Shown piece after piece: positions 51,299-59,759 of a stretch of 64,000 nucleotides of DNA. A model generated the notes under the pieces. That model did no database searches and had not been told where the DNA came from. It worked only from the letters and a program-made list of their open reading frames with translations. The translations under genes were made by a program, and so were the position numbers. This stretch comes from Sulfitobacter sp. EhC04. GTDB lineage: Bacteria > Pseudomonadota > Alphaproteobacteria > Rhodobacterales > Rhodobacteraceae. The stretch spans positions 97,553 to 161,552 of the forward strand of contig NZ_LXYI01000011.1 in the NCBI RefSeq assembly GCF_001650875.1, in the 5' to 3' direction. Each line of letters opens with the position of its first letter. Position 1 is the stretch's first letter.

Positions 51299-52639
51299 TC
51301 AGAATAGCGATTGAAAGCCGATGTTCAGCCCGAAGTTCCGTGTCTCGAAGCGGGTGATGTTCGAACTTGTCTGGCTCGCTTCGAGTGTAAGTTTAGGGGC
51401 GAAACCGAAAGTGTCAAAATCAACAAAGAGTAATGAGCCGGAAATCGTCGCCTTGACGTCGCGTCGCGCCTGCGGGCTATAGAGCGGATCGTCGTATTGG
51501 CGCAGCTCGCCCGCGACCGATACCAATGCCTGCGCGCCCAGCACCGGCTCGGCAAAGGCATATTGCGATCCAAGGTTCAGCCTGGTGTGGGCGATGGCGC
51601 GGCTGTCACTGTCGGTGCGTGTCACTGCGGCGTCCCAGCTGATCCTGTCGCCGCTGGCCAGGGGACGGCTCCACCGCCCACCCAGCGCATAGGTGTTGTT
51701 TGACCGGATCGCCGCATCCTTTCGGTCGGAATGACCGAAACGCGCATCCCAGACAAAACTGCGCCCGTTCTTGCGCTGGAAGGCCTGCCGAAACTCGACC
51801 TCATAGTCGTAGGCAAAGTGAGTACCACCCGACCAAAGCTGGCCAAAGCTGAAAGAAACCGTCTGGCGCGGCTTGCCCGGCCCGTTGGTCCAGTCGTGTC
51901 CCACCCGCGCCTGCAACCTGCGAAAGGCGTAGTCCGATGCGCTGACACCGGCAGGCACGTCATCGTCGGTAAAGACCACATGGCTTTCCGTCCAGCGCAG
52001 TGCGACGAAGTTCCGGCTGGTGGTCTGGACGTTGAAATTATAGCGCAGCGTCGTGTCCGTGCTGATCGACAGACCCGAAATCGGCACAGCCGCCGGGTTG
52101 GTAAAAATCAGCCCCCCCAGCACAAAGGTATTGTCGCGCGGGGCGTTGTTGACGTTGTCGCTGGGGTTGATCCCGAAAGAGAAATTCACCGACCATGGGT
52201 TCGCCGTGCGCACGAACTGGTAATCGCGCACCGCCCGGTTGCGCATGCGCTGGCTCGGCGCCACCTGGGCCGCGCGGCGCAGCCAGAACTGCGCCCGCGT
52301 CTTCTTGCCGTCCGACGAAAGCGCCTGCGCCATCGCCAGTGCCGCGCCGTATTTCTCGATGTCCCGCTCCGCCGTGCGCCAGGCTTGCCGCGCGGCCTGT
52401 TGCGCGGGGCCATAGCGTTCCAGCCTGCGCATCGCATGGGCATGCACGATCAGACTGGGCGTATCCCGCGCGTCCCGCCTGATCAGCACCGTGGTGATGT
52501 CAGCCGCCGCGCGCAGCTGTCCCGCCGACAGCAACTGCGCCGCTGTCAGCCTGGCCTCATCCGGGTCCAATGTGGTTTGCGCCAACCCCGCTCCGGCGAT
52601 GACCAGCGCACAGGCGAGGGGCAATGTCAGGCGTTTCAT
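51299..52639 (-). CDS. Slam-type surface lipoprotein assembly modulator (type XI secretion)
   Basis: A 446-residue outer-membrane protein. After a signal peptide (cleavage before QTTLD near residue 22) come TPR-like helices (about 25-145, e.g. YGPAQQAARQAWRTAERDIE), then a long amphipathic-strand beta-barrel ending in the terminal Phe of IGFQSLF. This is the Slam plan (N-terminal TPR, DUF560 barrel), which moves lipoproteins to the cell surface. The ATG at 52639 touches the stop of the upstream TbpB-like lipoprotein gene, its likely cargo. Confidence 0.8.
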   Translation of the reverse strand: MKRLTLPLACALVIAGAGLAQTTLDPDEARLTAAQLLSAGQLRAAADITTVLIRRDARDTPSLIVHAHAMRRLERYGPAQQAARQAWRTAERDIEKYGAALAMAQALSSDGKKTRAQFWLRRAAQVAPSQRMRNRAVRDYQFVRTANPWSVNFSFGINPSDNVNNAPRDNTFVLGGLIFTNPAAVPISGLSISTDTTLRYNFNVQTTSRNFVALRWTESHVVFTDDDVPAGVSASDYAFRRLQARVGHDWTNGPGKPRQTVSFSFGQLWSGGTHFAYDYEVEFRQAFQRKNGRSFVWDARFGHSDRKDAAIRSNNTYALGGRWSRPLASGDRISWDAAVTRTDSDSRAIAHTRLNLGSQYAFAEPVLGAQALVSVAGELRQYDDPLYSPQARRDVKATISGSLLFVDFDTFGFAPKLTLEASQTSSNITRFETRNFGLNIGFQSLF

Positions 52640-53520
52640 CACCGCTCCGCGATGAAACCACCCACTTCGCGGATGCCGTTGTTGGCATTGCCCGTGGCCC
52701 CTTCGACAAACAGAATCCCCGCAACCTCGGTCCCGCCGGGGCCTGCCAGCACACCTTCCCAGCTGCCGGAGCGGACGATATTGCCGCCGACAACCTCACT
52801 GGCGTCGGCTGTCACCGTTGTGGCTGTGGCGAAATCAATTGTCGTATCCTGAAGCGAGATGAACCCGTCCAGCGCGCCAATCGGCTGACCGGCATCATTG
52901 TAAAGCGCCCGGTTCGTCACAAAGCCGCCAATCGTGCCGGTATCATCGAAATCGTCGAAATCGACCGCCAGTTCCACGTCGCCGGTAACATAATTCACCA
53001 CGTTTTCACCATTGACGCCCGCGTTCAGGCTGGTGCGTACCCCGGCATATTCGCCCGAATAGGAATAGATGCCATTCGCCGGCAGCGACGGAGTCGCGCC
53101 CAGCCGCTGCGCCCCGGCACCGCCATAACCAAAATCAATATAGGCCGTTGTCCCCGCCGCCGCGACCTGCGTTAGCCCGCTGTCGGATCGCCGGAAGACC
53201 GCGAAATACTGGATCTCGTTGGTGCCCGCCGCGGGCGCGCTCTGATAGGCGTTGAAGCCGTTGTTGAACTGCTCCGTCCCGATCCGCTCATAGGCGTTGT
53301 CGGGGTCGTCAAACGGAATGTTGTTCAGCGTCAGCGTATCGGAACCCGGATCATAGCTGATGTTGTTCAGCGACAGGAACGTGTTCTGCTCATCCAGATA
53401 GACATTGCCCGCGTCGGTATCCGCGCCGCCCTGATCCACTGCATCCCCGCCAAAAGGGGGTGTTCCGCTACAGCCCGCAAGGCCAATTCCGACCGCAAGG
53501 CCCATCCATAGACGTGTCAC
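52639..53520 (-). CDS. TbpB-like beta-barrel lipoprotein (probable Slam cargo)
   Basis: A 293-residue lipoprotein starting at a GTG (53520) with GAGGG upstream; GLAVGIGLAGC gives the lipobox Cys. The rest is beta-rich. The C-terminus GSWEGVLAGPGGTEVAGILF, then GGFIAER, is the end signature of the transferrin-binding-protein-B barrel domain (GxFxGxxGxEVxGxxxxxxGxFGGxR). Such domains are cargo of Slam translocons, and the Slam gene follows without a gap. The ligand is unknown; no TonB receptor is next to it. Confidence 0.8.
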   Translation of the reverse strand: MTRLWMGLAVGIGLAGCSGTPPFGGDAVDQGGADTDAGNVYLDEQNTFLSLNNISYDPGSDTLTLNNIPFDDPDNAYERIGTEQFNNGFNAYQSAPAAGTNEIQYFAVFRRSDSGLTQVAAAGTTAYIDFGYGGAGAQRLGATPSLPANGIYSYSGEYAGVRTSLNAGVNGENVVNYVTGDVELAVDFDDFDDTGTIGGFVTNRALYNDAGQPIGALDGFISLQDTTIDFATATTVTADASEVVGGNIVRSGSWEGVLAGPGGTEVAGILFVEGATGNANNGIREVGGFIAER

Positions 53521-53719
53521 GTGTTCTGCCCTCAATATATATCTTTGTTTTTCCGCACCCTCCCAAACCGTCACGCGTCTTGTCAACGCGCGATACGGGG
53601 CCGGGTTATTTTCATCGCGCAGTGCATCCCAAAAACAATACCGCATATCGTGGTTCCTGTGACGCACCCCCGCAGATATAGTAAAACGCGAATCCCAAGC
53701 CCATCACAGGACGCGCCCC

Positions 53720-54625
53720 ATGACCCTCACGCCCGAGCAACAAGCCGAAATCGACACCCTGCGCAGCCAGTCGCAGCAGACCCTGCGCGCCACCGTGCCG
53801 GGGATGGAGGCGCATCTCTACCGCGCGCATGAGGTGCTGGATCACGGTTTTATCCGGGTCATCGACTACATGGGCGACGATTCAGCGATCTGCCAGGCCG
53901 CCCGCGTGTCCTATGGCAAGGGCACCAAGAGCGTGCAGAACGACGAAGGGCTGATCCGCTATCTGATGCGGCACTGGCATTCCACGCCCTTCGAGATGTG
54001 CGAGATCAAGCTGCACGTCAAACTGCCCGTCTTTGTCGCCCGCCAGTGGATCAGGCACCGCACCGCCAACGTCAACGAATACTCCGCCCGCTATTCGATC
54101 CTGGACCGCGAATTCTACATTCCCGCGCCGGAACACATCAACGCGCAATCCGTGGTCAACAACCAGGGCCGCGGTGGCGTGCTGGAGGGCGAGGAGGCCG
54201 CCCGCGTCCTCGAAATCCTGAAATCCGACAGCAACCGCGCCTATGACAATTACGAACAGATGATTTCCCAGGAGGGGCAGGACGGCCTGGCCCGCGAACT
54301 CGCCCGCATGAACCTGCCCGCCAATGTCTATACCCAATGGTATTGGAAAGTGGATCTGCACAACCTGTTCCACTTCCTCCGCCTGCGCGCCGACGCCCAT
54401 GCGCAATACGAGATCCGGGTCTATGCCGATGCGATCTGCAATGTTGTGGCCGACTGGGTCCCGGCGGCTTATGGTGCCTTCGAGGATTACCGTCTGGGCG
54501 GTGCGACCCTGTCGGGCAAGGCGCTGGACTGCGTGCGCCGGATGCTGAAGGGGGAGGAGGTCACTCAGGAGACGTCGGGGATGTCGAAGGGGGAATGGCG
54601 GGAGTTTGAGGGGGTTTTGGGTTGA
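53720..54625 (+). CDS. thyX: FAD-dependent thymidylate synthase
   Basis: The 301-residue flavoenzyme makes dTMP from dUMP using methylene-tetrahydrofolate and NADPH. The ThyX motif [15 protein letters not shown] is at residues 112-126; the folate/flavin region [24 protein letters not shown] is near 68-87. Length is slightly above the usual ~250 residues with an N-terminal extension, common in alphaproteobacteria. No ThyA is seen here. Confidence 0.96.
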   Translation: MTLTPEQQAEIDTLRSQSQQTLRATVPGMEAHLYRAHEVLDHGFIRVIDYMGDDSAICQAARVSYGKGTKSVQNDEGLIRYLMRHWHSTPFEMCEIKLHVKLPVFVARQWIRHRTANVNEYSARYSILDREFYIPAPEHINAQSVVNNQGRGGVLEGEEAARVLEILKSDSNRAYDNYEQMISQEGQDGLARELARMNLPANVYTQWYWKVDLHNLFHFLRLRADAHAQYEIRVYADAICNVVADWVPAAYGAFEDYRLGGATLSGKALDCVRRMLKGEEVTQETSGMSKGEWREFEGVLG

Positions 54626-54685
54626 TTTTTACCCGGTATTAAGGACATTATGCTTTAGCCTTTCTCGTATCAGAGGAGGCTACCT

Positions 54686-55144
54686 ATGCTCACTAATCGG
54701 AAAACCGACATGATAAAGATGGTATTTGCGCTAGGAGCAGCGTTTACTATGGCTGGGTTCAGCGCCCTTGCTCAAAGCAAGACTGTACTGGTCCCTGGAC
54801 CAACCGCTGTCTTAGATGCACAAACGGTCGAGCCAATTGGTAGGCTGAAGGTTTATGCAAAGAAGCCGTCCGCGTGGTTCGGCAACGCTTTCAATGAAGA
54901 GCTGGGTGAAATCGAGCCGTTGCAAAAGTTCAGTGTTTCCGATGTGGAGGAAATTGGGTCGTTCAAGGGTTCCGATGTTTGGGTTAAACTTGACTCGGGC
55001 GAAATTGCTGGGCAAGCACAAGGAGTTTGTTCCCAAGGATGCTGGGCGTACTTGGGGGCGAAAGACTCGGGGGCGGTACCTTTGACCGAGGATCAGTTGG
55101 GGCAAACTGGTATAGAGTATGGAAATTTTATATTCATTGACTAG
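54686..55144 (+). CDS. Exported hypothetical protein on AT-rich island
   Basis: A 152-residue protein with GAGGAGG before the ATG. The signal peptide (MVFALGAAFTMAGFSALAQS, cleavage near residue 30) is preceded by a basic stretch. The mature domain is beta-rich with a VCSQGC cysteine pair near the end. It is not in a family I recognise; an SH3-like fold is possible. Base composition is clearly AT-richer than thyX before it, which suggests transfer. Confidence 0.65.
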   Translation: MLTNRKTDMIKMVFALGAAFTMAGFSALAQSKTVLVPGPTAVLDAQTVEPIGRLKVYAKKPSAWFGNAFNEELGEIEPLQKFSVSDVEEIGSFKGSDVWVKLDSGEIAGQAQGVCSQGCWAYLGAKDSGAVPLTEDQLGQTGIEYGNFIFID

Positions 55145-55176
55145 AAGAAGTAGCGTTTAAATTTTAGGAATTTTAA

Positions 55177-55482
55177 TTGGTGGAAGTTCAGGAGCCACAT
55201 TTCGAGTATTGGAAGATTTTTGTTTTTTGCATGGTCTTCCTATTTTTCGTTGTTGGTAGCAAAGCCAACGATATTGTTATGAAACCTGAGCCACTCACTC
55301 TTGGACAAAATGCAGTATTTCTTGGCTCATCTTTCCTGTTTCTTGCTTTTCCAATGTGTCATGTCGTGTATGAAGCTTTTTTGACCTCTCGTGATTTATT
55401 CGTTTGGGTCGGGTCCATTGTGCCGCCCTTAACCGCAGGGTTTACAGCAAGAACCCAAATGACAAAGTTTACTGGTGATTAA
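55177..55482 (+). CDS. Hypothetical membrane protein on AT-rich island
   Basis: A 101-residue protein with about three membrane segments (around residues 12-28, 46-62 and 72-88). It starts at TTG or the next GTG (55180); no good ribosome site decides. It is AT-rich like its neighbour upstream and may be a small envelope partner of it. Nothing in the sequence assigns a function. A palindrome cluster follows within 100 bp. Confidence 0.55.
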   Translation: MVEVQEPHFEYWKIFVFCMVFLFFVVGSKANDIVMKPEPLTLGQNAVFLGSSFLFLAFPMCHVVYEAFLTSRDLFVWVGSIVPPLTAGFTARTQMTKFTGD

Positions 55483-55566
55483 TAGTCAGCGTAATGGCGG
55501 CTTCTAAGATCTGCGGCACCGATTTACAGTCACTCTAAGGAACTCCCTCAATCTTTCCGCATCCAT

Positions 55567-55751
55567 GCCAAATCTCCGATTTGGCAGCGCCCGAACCGCC
55601 CCCACGGGGCGGGCGCTTCGCTTCCCACCCCTCGGTTCGGGCGCGGTGCTTTCTGTTGAGGGCAGCGCTTGCATCCCCGGCGAATTGCTCGCGCAATCCG
55701 CGTTTGGCATTTCAAAAGGTCCCCCGGACCTTTTGATCCGGCTTCGCCGGA
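55567..55751. repeat. Cluster of nested perfect palindromes
   Basis: In order: GCCAAATC-TCC-GATTTGGC (55567-55585), CGCCCGAACCG (55588-55598) pairing with CGGTTCGGGCG (55633-55643) around CCGCCCC-CAC-GGGGCGG (55596-55612), ATTGC-TCGC-GCAAT (55684-55697), AAAAGGTCC-CCC-GGACCTTTT (55714-55734) and TCCGGC-TTC-GCCGGA (55737-55751). The 363-base gap 55483-55845 has no gene. It follows the AT-rich pair. Confidence 0.85.
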
Positions 55752-55845
55752 CCATGCCTCACCCCACAGACGCGCCGGGCGTGAGGTTCCGATAGAGCGG
55801 TGTCCTGAATAAGTCACCCAAGGCAGGGACAGGTGGGCAACCCTG

Positions 55846-56130
55846 CTAAAGCCCGACTTCTCGCAATCCCCGTTTGCAGATCGTCGGTGGTCGCCGGTCT
55901 TGGCTGAACGCGTCGATGCCGCATTGCGTACACCGCCAGCGCCGCATCCCACCCTTCGCACCGTCCTTGCGCCAACGGCACGCCTGCGACCGGCGCGGCT
56001 TGCGCCAGAGGCGGACGGCCTGCCATCCCAGGAACACTACGACAAGCGCCAGCACACCCATCTGGATTGGCGTTTCATATTGGCTCAGGCTTTCCAGCCA
56101 GCCGTGCTCGCGGGCTTTCACGAATTCCAT
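55846..56130 (-). CDS. Small membrane protein with Cys-rich (zinc-ribbon-like) tail
   Basis: A 94-residue protein with one membrane segment (about residues 24-42, IQMGVLALVVVFLGWQAVRL), a basic linker, then a cysteine cluster (ACRWRKDG, RWRCTQCGIDAF, PTICKRG) that could bind zinc. I took the ATG at 56130, beginning MEFVKAREHGWLESL. The ribosome site is weak. It is not in a family I recognise. A membrane-anchored metal-binding or redox protein is possible. Confidence 0.6.
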   Translation of the reverse strand: MEFVKAREHGWLESLSQYETPIQMGVLALVVVFLGWQAVRLWRKPRRSQACRWRKDGAKGGMRRWRCTQCGIDAFSQDRRPPTICKRGLREVGL

Positions 56131-56311
56131 GCGGGTCCATACCGCCCGATTTGGGCAAAAGTTTGAAACCCGCGGTCCCGCCGGATCGCAACACCCCGCC
56201 GAACGCACCGGAAACCAAAAATAAATCAACATTAACAATACCTTAAAGTTCACAGCTGTGAACCGCTCCGCACCTCATTGACAGCCGCGAAAATCCCCCC
56301 AGACTCCGCCC

Positions 56312-57496
56312 ATGTTCGACCTGTCCAATCCCCCTGCGGATTTCCTCGAAAATCCCTTCCCGCATTACGACCGGCTGCTGGCCGAGGCCCCCTTCTGCCC
56401 CCAGCCCGACGGGTCGTTCCTGATCAGCCGCCACGCCGATCTGAACGCGATCTACCGCGACACCACCCTCTATATCTCCGACAAGAAACAGGCCTTTGCG
56501 CCCAAATTCGGCCCCGGTTCCCCGCTCTATGAACATCACACGACCAGCCTCGTGTTCAACGACCCGCCGCTGCACACCCGCGTGCGGCGGATCATGACCT
56601 CCGCCCTCACGCCCAAGGCGCTGGCGCGGATGGAACCCGGCCTGATAGCTACCGTCGATCACCTGCTGGATGCCATGCCGCGGGAGGCCGACCTGATCGA
56701 GGATTTCGCCTCCTCCATCCCGATCCAGATCATCGGCAACCTGCTGGATGTCCCGATGGATGAACGCGCGCCCCTGCGGGATTGGTCGCTGGCCATTCTT
56801 GGCGCGCTGGAGCCCACCCTGACCGAGGCGCAGCTTGCCCGTGGGCACCGGGCGGTGACAGAATTCAAGACCTACCTGCAAGACCTCATCGCCCGCCGCC
56901 GCGCCGATCCGGGCGACCCCGAGACCGATGTGCTGACCCGCCTGATCAATGGCGACGACAGCGGCAGGCTGAGCGAGATCGAGTTGATCCAGAACTGTAT
57001 TTTCATCCTCAATGCAGGGCATGAGACCACGACCAACCTGATCGGCAATGGCCTGGCGTTGCTGCATGATTTCCCTGATCAGAAGCAGCGGCTCATGGAT
57101 GATCCTGCCCTGATCGACACCACGGTGGAAGAGGTTCTGCGCCTGCGGTCCCCAAACCAGTTCGGCAACCGTGAGACAACCGCGCAGGTCACGCTGGGCG
57201 GGTTTGATATCCCTGCGGGCAGCAACCTGCACCTGTGCATCGGTGCGGCCAACCGTGACCCGGAAGTCTTTGACGATCCGGCGACCTTCGACATCACCCG
57301 CAAGCCGAACCGGCATCTGGCCTTTGCCGGAGGGCCGCATGTCTGTGTCGGGCTGACCCTGGCGCGGATGGAGGGGCGCATTGCGATAGCCCGTTTCCTG
57401 CAACGCTTCCCGAGCTATGCCCTGACAGGTCTGCGCGTCCCCGGCGGGCGCATCCGCTTTCACGGCTATCAACACCTGCCTGCGCGGCTAAGTTAG
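56312..57496 (+). CDS. Cytochrome P450
   Basis: A 394-residue soluble bacterial P450 monooxygenase. I-helix AGHETT (residues 235-240) supplies the oxygen-activating Thr; ExxR appears as EEVLRLRSP near 276; and the haem loop FAGGPHVCVG has the thiolate Cys at 345. The first haem-loop residues differ slightly from FGxGxHxCxG, having Ala in place of Gly, which is tolerated. No ferredoxin or reductase gene is adjacent. The substrate is unknown. Confidence 0.93.
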   Translation: MFDLSNPPADFLENPFPHYDRLLAEAPFCPQPDGSFLISRHADLNAIYRDTTLYISDKKQAFAPKFGPGSPLYEHHTTSLVFNDPPLHTRVRRIMTSALTPKALARMEPGLIATVDHLLDAMPREADLIEDFASSIPIQIIGNLLDVPMDERAPLRDWSLAILGALEPTLTEAQLARGHRAVTEFKTYLQDLIARRRADPGDPETDVLTRLINGDDSGRLSEIELIQNCIFILNAGHETTTNLIGNGLALLHDFPDQKQRLMDDPALIDTTVEEVLRLRSPNQFGNRETTAQVTLGGFDIPAGSNLHLCIGAANRDPEVFDDPATFDITRKPNRHLAFAGGPHVCVGLTLARMEGRIAIARFLQRFPSYALTGLRVPGGRIRFHGYQHLPARLS

Positions 57497-57582
57497 GACA
57501 AATGAAGCAATAAACGCTGGACAGCCCAGCCGCGCGCGGTCACACTTGGGCCATAAAAGCGGTACTATATACGAGGGAAAAC

Positions 57583-57876
57583 ATGCGTCTCACAACCGGA
57601 GCGATGGCTGCCGTCGCCATGACATTCGCCACATTGATGCCTGCGCAGGTCGCGGCAGGGCCCAAGATCTATGCCTATCCAGCCAGTGCAAATTACTGCC
57701 CGGCGGGCCTGCAACCCATTACAATCGCTGGGGTTATCTGCTGTGGGTCACCAAACCAGAGCATGACCTACCAGCAGGCCATGGCCCATCCGGTGCGCCA
57801 GCACAAACCGGTCAAGAAACATTACGTGCGCTCGGCGCGCGCGCATTGTCAGGCGGGTCTGAAGGGCTGCGACTGA
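57583..57876 (+). CDS. Small exported Cys-containing protein
   Basis: A 97-residue protein with a signal peptide (MRLTTGAMAAVAMTFATLM, cleavage after VAA near 25). The mature part has five cysteines in two similar motifs, YCPAGLQPITIAGVICCG and HCQAGLKGCD, suggesting internal repetition and disulfides. A basic KPVKKHYVRSAR linker separates them. No family is recognised. It converges on the cold-shock gene and shares a hairpin terminator. Confidence 0.7.
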   Translation: MRLTTGAMAAVAMTFATLMPAQVAAGPKIYAYPASANYCPAGLQPITIAGVICCGSPNQSMTYQQAMAHPVRQHKPVKKHYVRSARAHCQAGLKGCD

Positions 57877-57887
57877 TGTGATCAAGG

Positions 57888-57913
57888 GGTCCCGGTGCAA
57901 TGCCGCCGGGACC
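57888..57913. terminator. Bidirectional terminator between convergent genes
   Basis: GGTCCCGG (57888-57895) pairs with CCGGGACC (57906-57913) around a 10-base loop. It lies 12 bases after the plus-strand stop and 8 bases before the cold-shock stop on the other strand. It could serve both. Confidence 0.7.
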
Positions 57914-57920
57914 ACATCGG

Positions 57921-58127
57921 TCAGAGCAGCGCCAGATCGGTCGCCATCTGACGGCCGTCGCGTCCCTCGCTGAGTTCAAAACTCACTTTCTGCTCGTCGG
58001 CAAGGCCGGTCAGGCCGGATTGCTCCACTGCAGAGATATGTACAAAAACGTCGTTCCCCCCGCCTTCGGGCGCGATGAAACCGTACCCTTTGGTCGTGTT
58101 GAACCACTTCACGGTGCCAGTTGGCAT
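57921..58127 (-). CDS. Cold-shock domain protein
   Basis: A 68-residue single-domain cold-shock protein that binds single-stranded RNA and DNA. The RNP motifs are present: KGYGFIAPE (RNP1, residues 13-21) and DVFVHIS (RNP2, 26-32). The N-terminal TGTVKWFN is standard. AAAGGAGG lies 10-11 bases before the ATG at 58127. A long leader upstream (at least 150 bases before the ArsC start) is usual for csp genes. Confidence 0.95.
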   Translation of the reverse strand: MPTGTVKWFNTTKGYGFIAPEGGGNDVFVHISAVEQSGLTGLADEQKVSFELSEGRDGRQMATDLALL

Positions 58128-58292
58128 AATGTCCGTGCCTCCTTTGATCTTTGCTGTTCCTGCCGGGGCAGGGTGGGTCTGGTCAGTGCCCGGACCCACA
58201 CATGAAAAGATTGAGCGCTGAGTGGGAAAATCAAGTTTCCCGTCCAAATTTCCTGCAATAAAGTGCTGTGGACTGACAAAAGGGCCTGCGAA

Positions 58293-58616
58293 ATGCGCAT
58301 CTATGGATTGAAGAATTGTGACACCTGCCGCAAGGCGCTGAAATCGCTGCCTGATGCGGAATTGGTGGATGTGCGGGCCGAAGGCCTGCCTGACGCGGTA
58401 CTGGATGCGGCACTGGCGCAGTTTCAGGGGGCGCTGGTCAACACGCGCTCGGCCACCTGGCGGGGGTTGGATGAGGCAGAGCGCGGCATGGCGGCGCGGG
58501 ATCTGATCAAGGCACATCCGGCGGTGATGAAACGACCGCTGATTGCGGCGGGCAATGCGCTTTTTCTGGGGTGGAGCAAGGACGTCGAGGCCGATCTGAA
58601 GTCCCTTCGGTCCTGA
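58293..58616 (+). CDS. ArsC/Spx-family protein
   Basis: A 107-residue thioredoxin-fold protein with MRIYGLKNCDTCRKALKSL at the start. The CDTC motif resembles the YffB-type ArsC family, whose members are often annotated as arsenate reductases, though activity is not certain. The later LIKAHPAVMKRPLI is the conserved Arg-Pro site. I chose the ATG at 58293 since relatives begin at MRIYGL. It ends 10 bases before an R1 repeat. Confidence 0.9.
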   Translation: MRIYGLKNCDTCRKALKSLPDAELVDVRAEGLPDAVLDAALAQFQGALVNTRSATWRGLDEAERGMAARDLIKAHPAVMKRPLIAAGNALFLGWSKDVEADLKSLRS

Positions 58617-58626
58617 CTCCTGCCGG

Positions 58627-58733
58627 TTAAAGCGCCCCGCCTTGAACTTGAATCGCCAATACCATGCCGCGCCGCGCGCTCTCGGGACATTGGCGATGTG
58701 ATATGCTTCAGGTTAAAGGCGGGTCGCTGTAAA
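58627..58733 (-). repeat. R1 palindromic repeat, copy 5 (inverted)
   Basis: Inverted relative to the other copies, and beginning 10 bases after the ArsC-like stop. Read on the minus strand, its inner stem is CGCCAAT/ATTGGCG like copy 1, and its right end is GGCGGGGCGCTTTA. It lies between convergent genes next to R2 copy C. The 581-base gap 58617-59197 is mostly these two repeats. Confidence 0.9.
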
Positions 58734-58873
58734 CGCGTGCTGGCTGACACCAGAATGATTATCCATGTGCAGCGAAAATTGACTGGGATGTTCAGAGGCG
58801 ACCGCCACCCCTGTGCAATCGAACCGACAATACGGACATTGGGTTGACGTGGGGCGGAGGCCTGGAAAGAGGC

Positions 58874-59070
58874 CTTTCCGCTCGCGCGGAGTCAAGGCCG
58901 AAGGCCGCCGCGCATCATGCCAGAGGCATGTCTGCGACATGACGGGCCGTCCCCCGGCACGGCGATTTGGCTGCTGTTGTGCCTCATCGTCAGGTAGGAA
59001 TTGTTTGGCTGCCATAAAGTGCCAGTCACTGCTGTCGGATCGCCGCACCACGGCCCTGCGATGCGCGGCC
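58874..59070 (+). repeat. R2 repeat, copy C
   Basis: A full R2 copy with the double-hairpin module, nearly identical to 40931-41131. It is separated from R1 copy 5 by ~140 bases. The two families share a gap only here, so they need not be one mobile unit. Confidence 0.9.
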
Positions 59071-59197
59071 CGGCGCCTTCGGCTTGATTCCGGGCTTTGG
59101 TGTAAGACCGCAAAGCCCGCATAGCCGACACCCAACCGCCTCGGTCAGAGCGTCCGCTTGCGGCCTTCCGGAGGGTGTCGGTTCGCGTGAACATTGG

Positions 59198-59746
59198 TCA
59201 AACCCGCCCGGTTCCGCCGCGCAGCGCCCGGTCGAAGGACAGCGGCCCGGCCCCCTTGACCACCAGCACCAGCAACAGCAACACCCAGAGGCCGCGTTGG
59301 TCCAGCACCAGCGCATCGGGGAAGCGGTCGAACCATGCGCCCAGTGCATCGGTCTGGCCGTGGCCGTAAATGTCGGTCAGCGATTGCAGGACAACAAAGC
59401 CGATCATGCCAAGTGCCGCGAGGCGGGTGAACAGCCCCAGCACGATGGCGGCGGGCAGGATGAATTCGGCCCAGGTGCCGGCAACGACAACGATCTGGTG
59501 AAACACGGAAAGCGCGTCCGTGTCATAGCCTGCGGCCTCGAAGGCCTTGGGGAAAATCTGGGCATAGGCCCCGGCGGAGGGCACGAAAAGCCCCGCCAGA
59601 CCCTCGCCCAGCTTGGTCAGGCCGGAGTTCAGGAAATAGACCAGCAGGACCGCCGCAAAGAGGAACCTTGCAAGCGTTGACAAAAGCCAGTCCGCCCGTC
59701 CCAGCCGGTCCGTAAGGGCAAAGTAGCGAGACAGAAGTGATGACAT
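59198..59746 (-). CDS. DoxX-family membrane protein
   Basis: A 182-residue integral membrane protein with four to five membrane segments, DoxX type: FLFAAVLLVYFLNSGLTKL then GTWAEFILPAAIVLGLFTRL and a terminal segment with VLVVKGAGPLSFD. It follows the DUF2063 gene by 13 bp in the bufferin operon. DoxX proteins are frequent in such loci and may act in redox or quinone-linked steps, but the role is not established. Confidence 0.87.
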   Translation of the reverse strand: MSSLLSRYFALTDRLGRADWLLSTLARFLFAAVLLVYFLNSGLTKLGEGLAGLFVPSAGAYAQIFPKAFEAAGYDTDALSVFHQIVVVAGTWAEFILPAAIVLGLFTRLAALGMIGFVVLQSLTDIYGHGQTDALGAWFDRFPDALVLDQRGLWVLLLLVLVVKGAGPLSFDRALRGGTGRV

Positions 59747-59759
59747 ATCGTGTCCTTGG

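Noticed and set aside
53521..53640. Longer N-terminus for the TbpB-like lipoprotein
   Set aside because: An upstream in-frame start would put about 50 residues before the signal peptide and destroy lipoprotein export.
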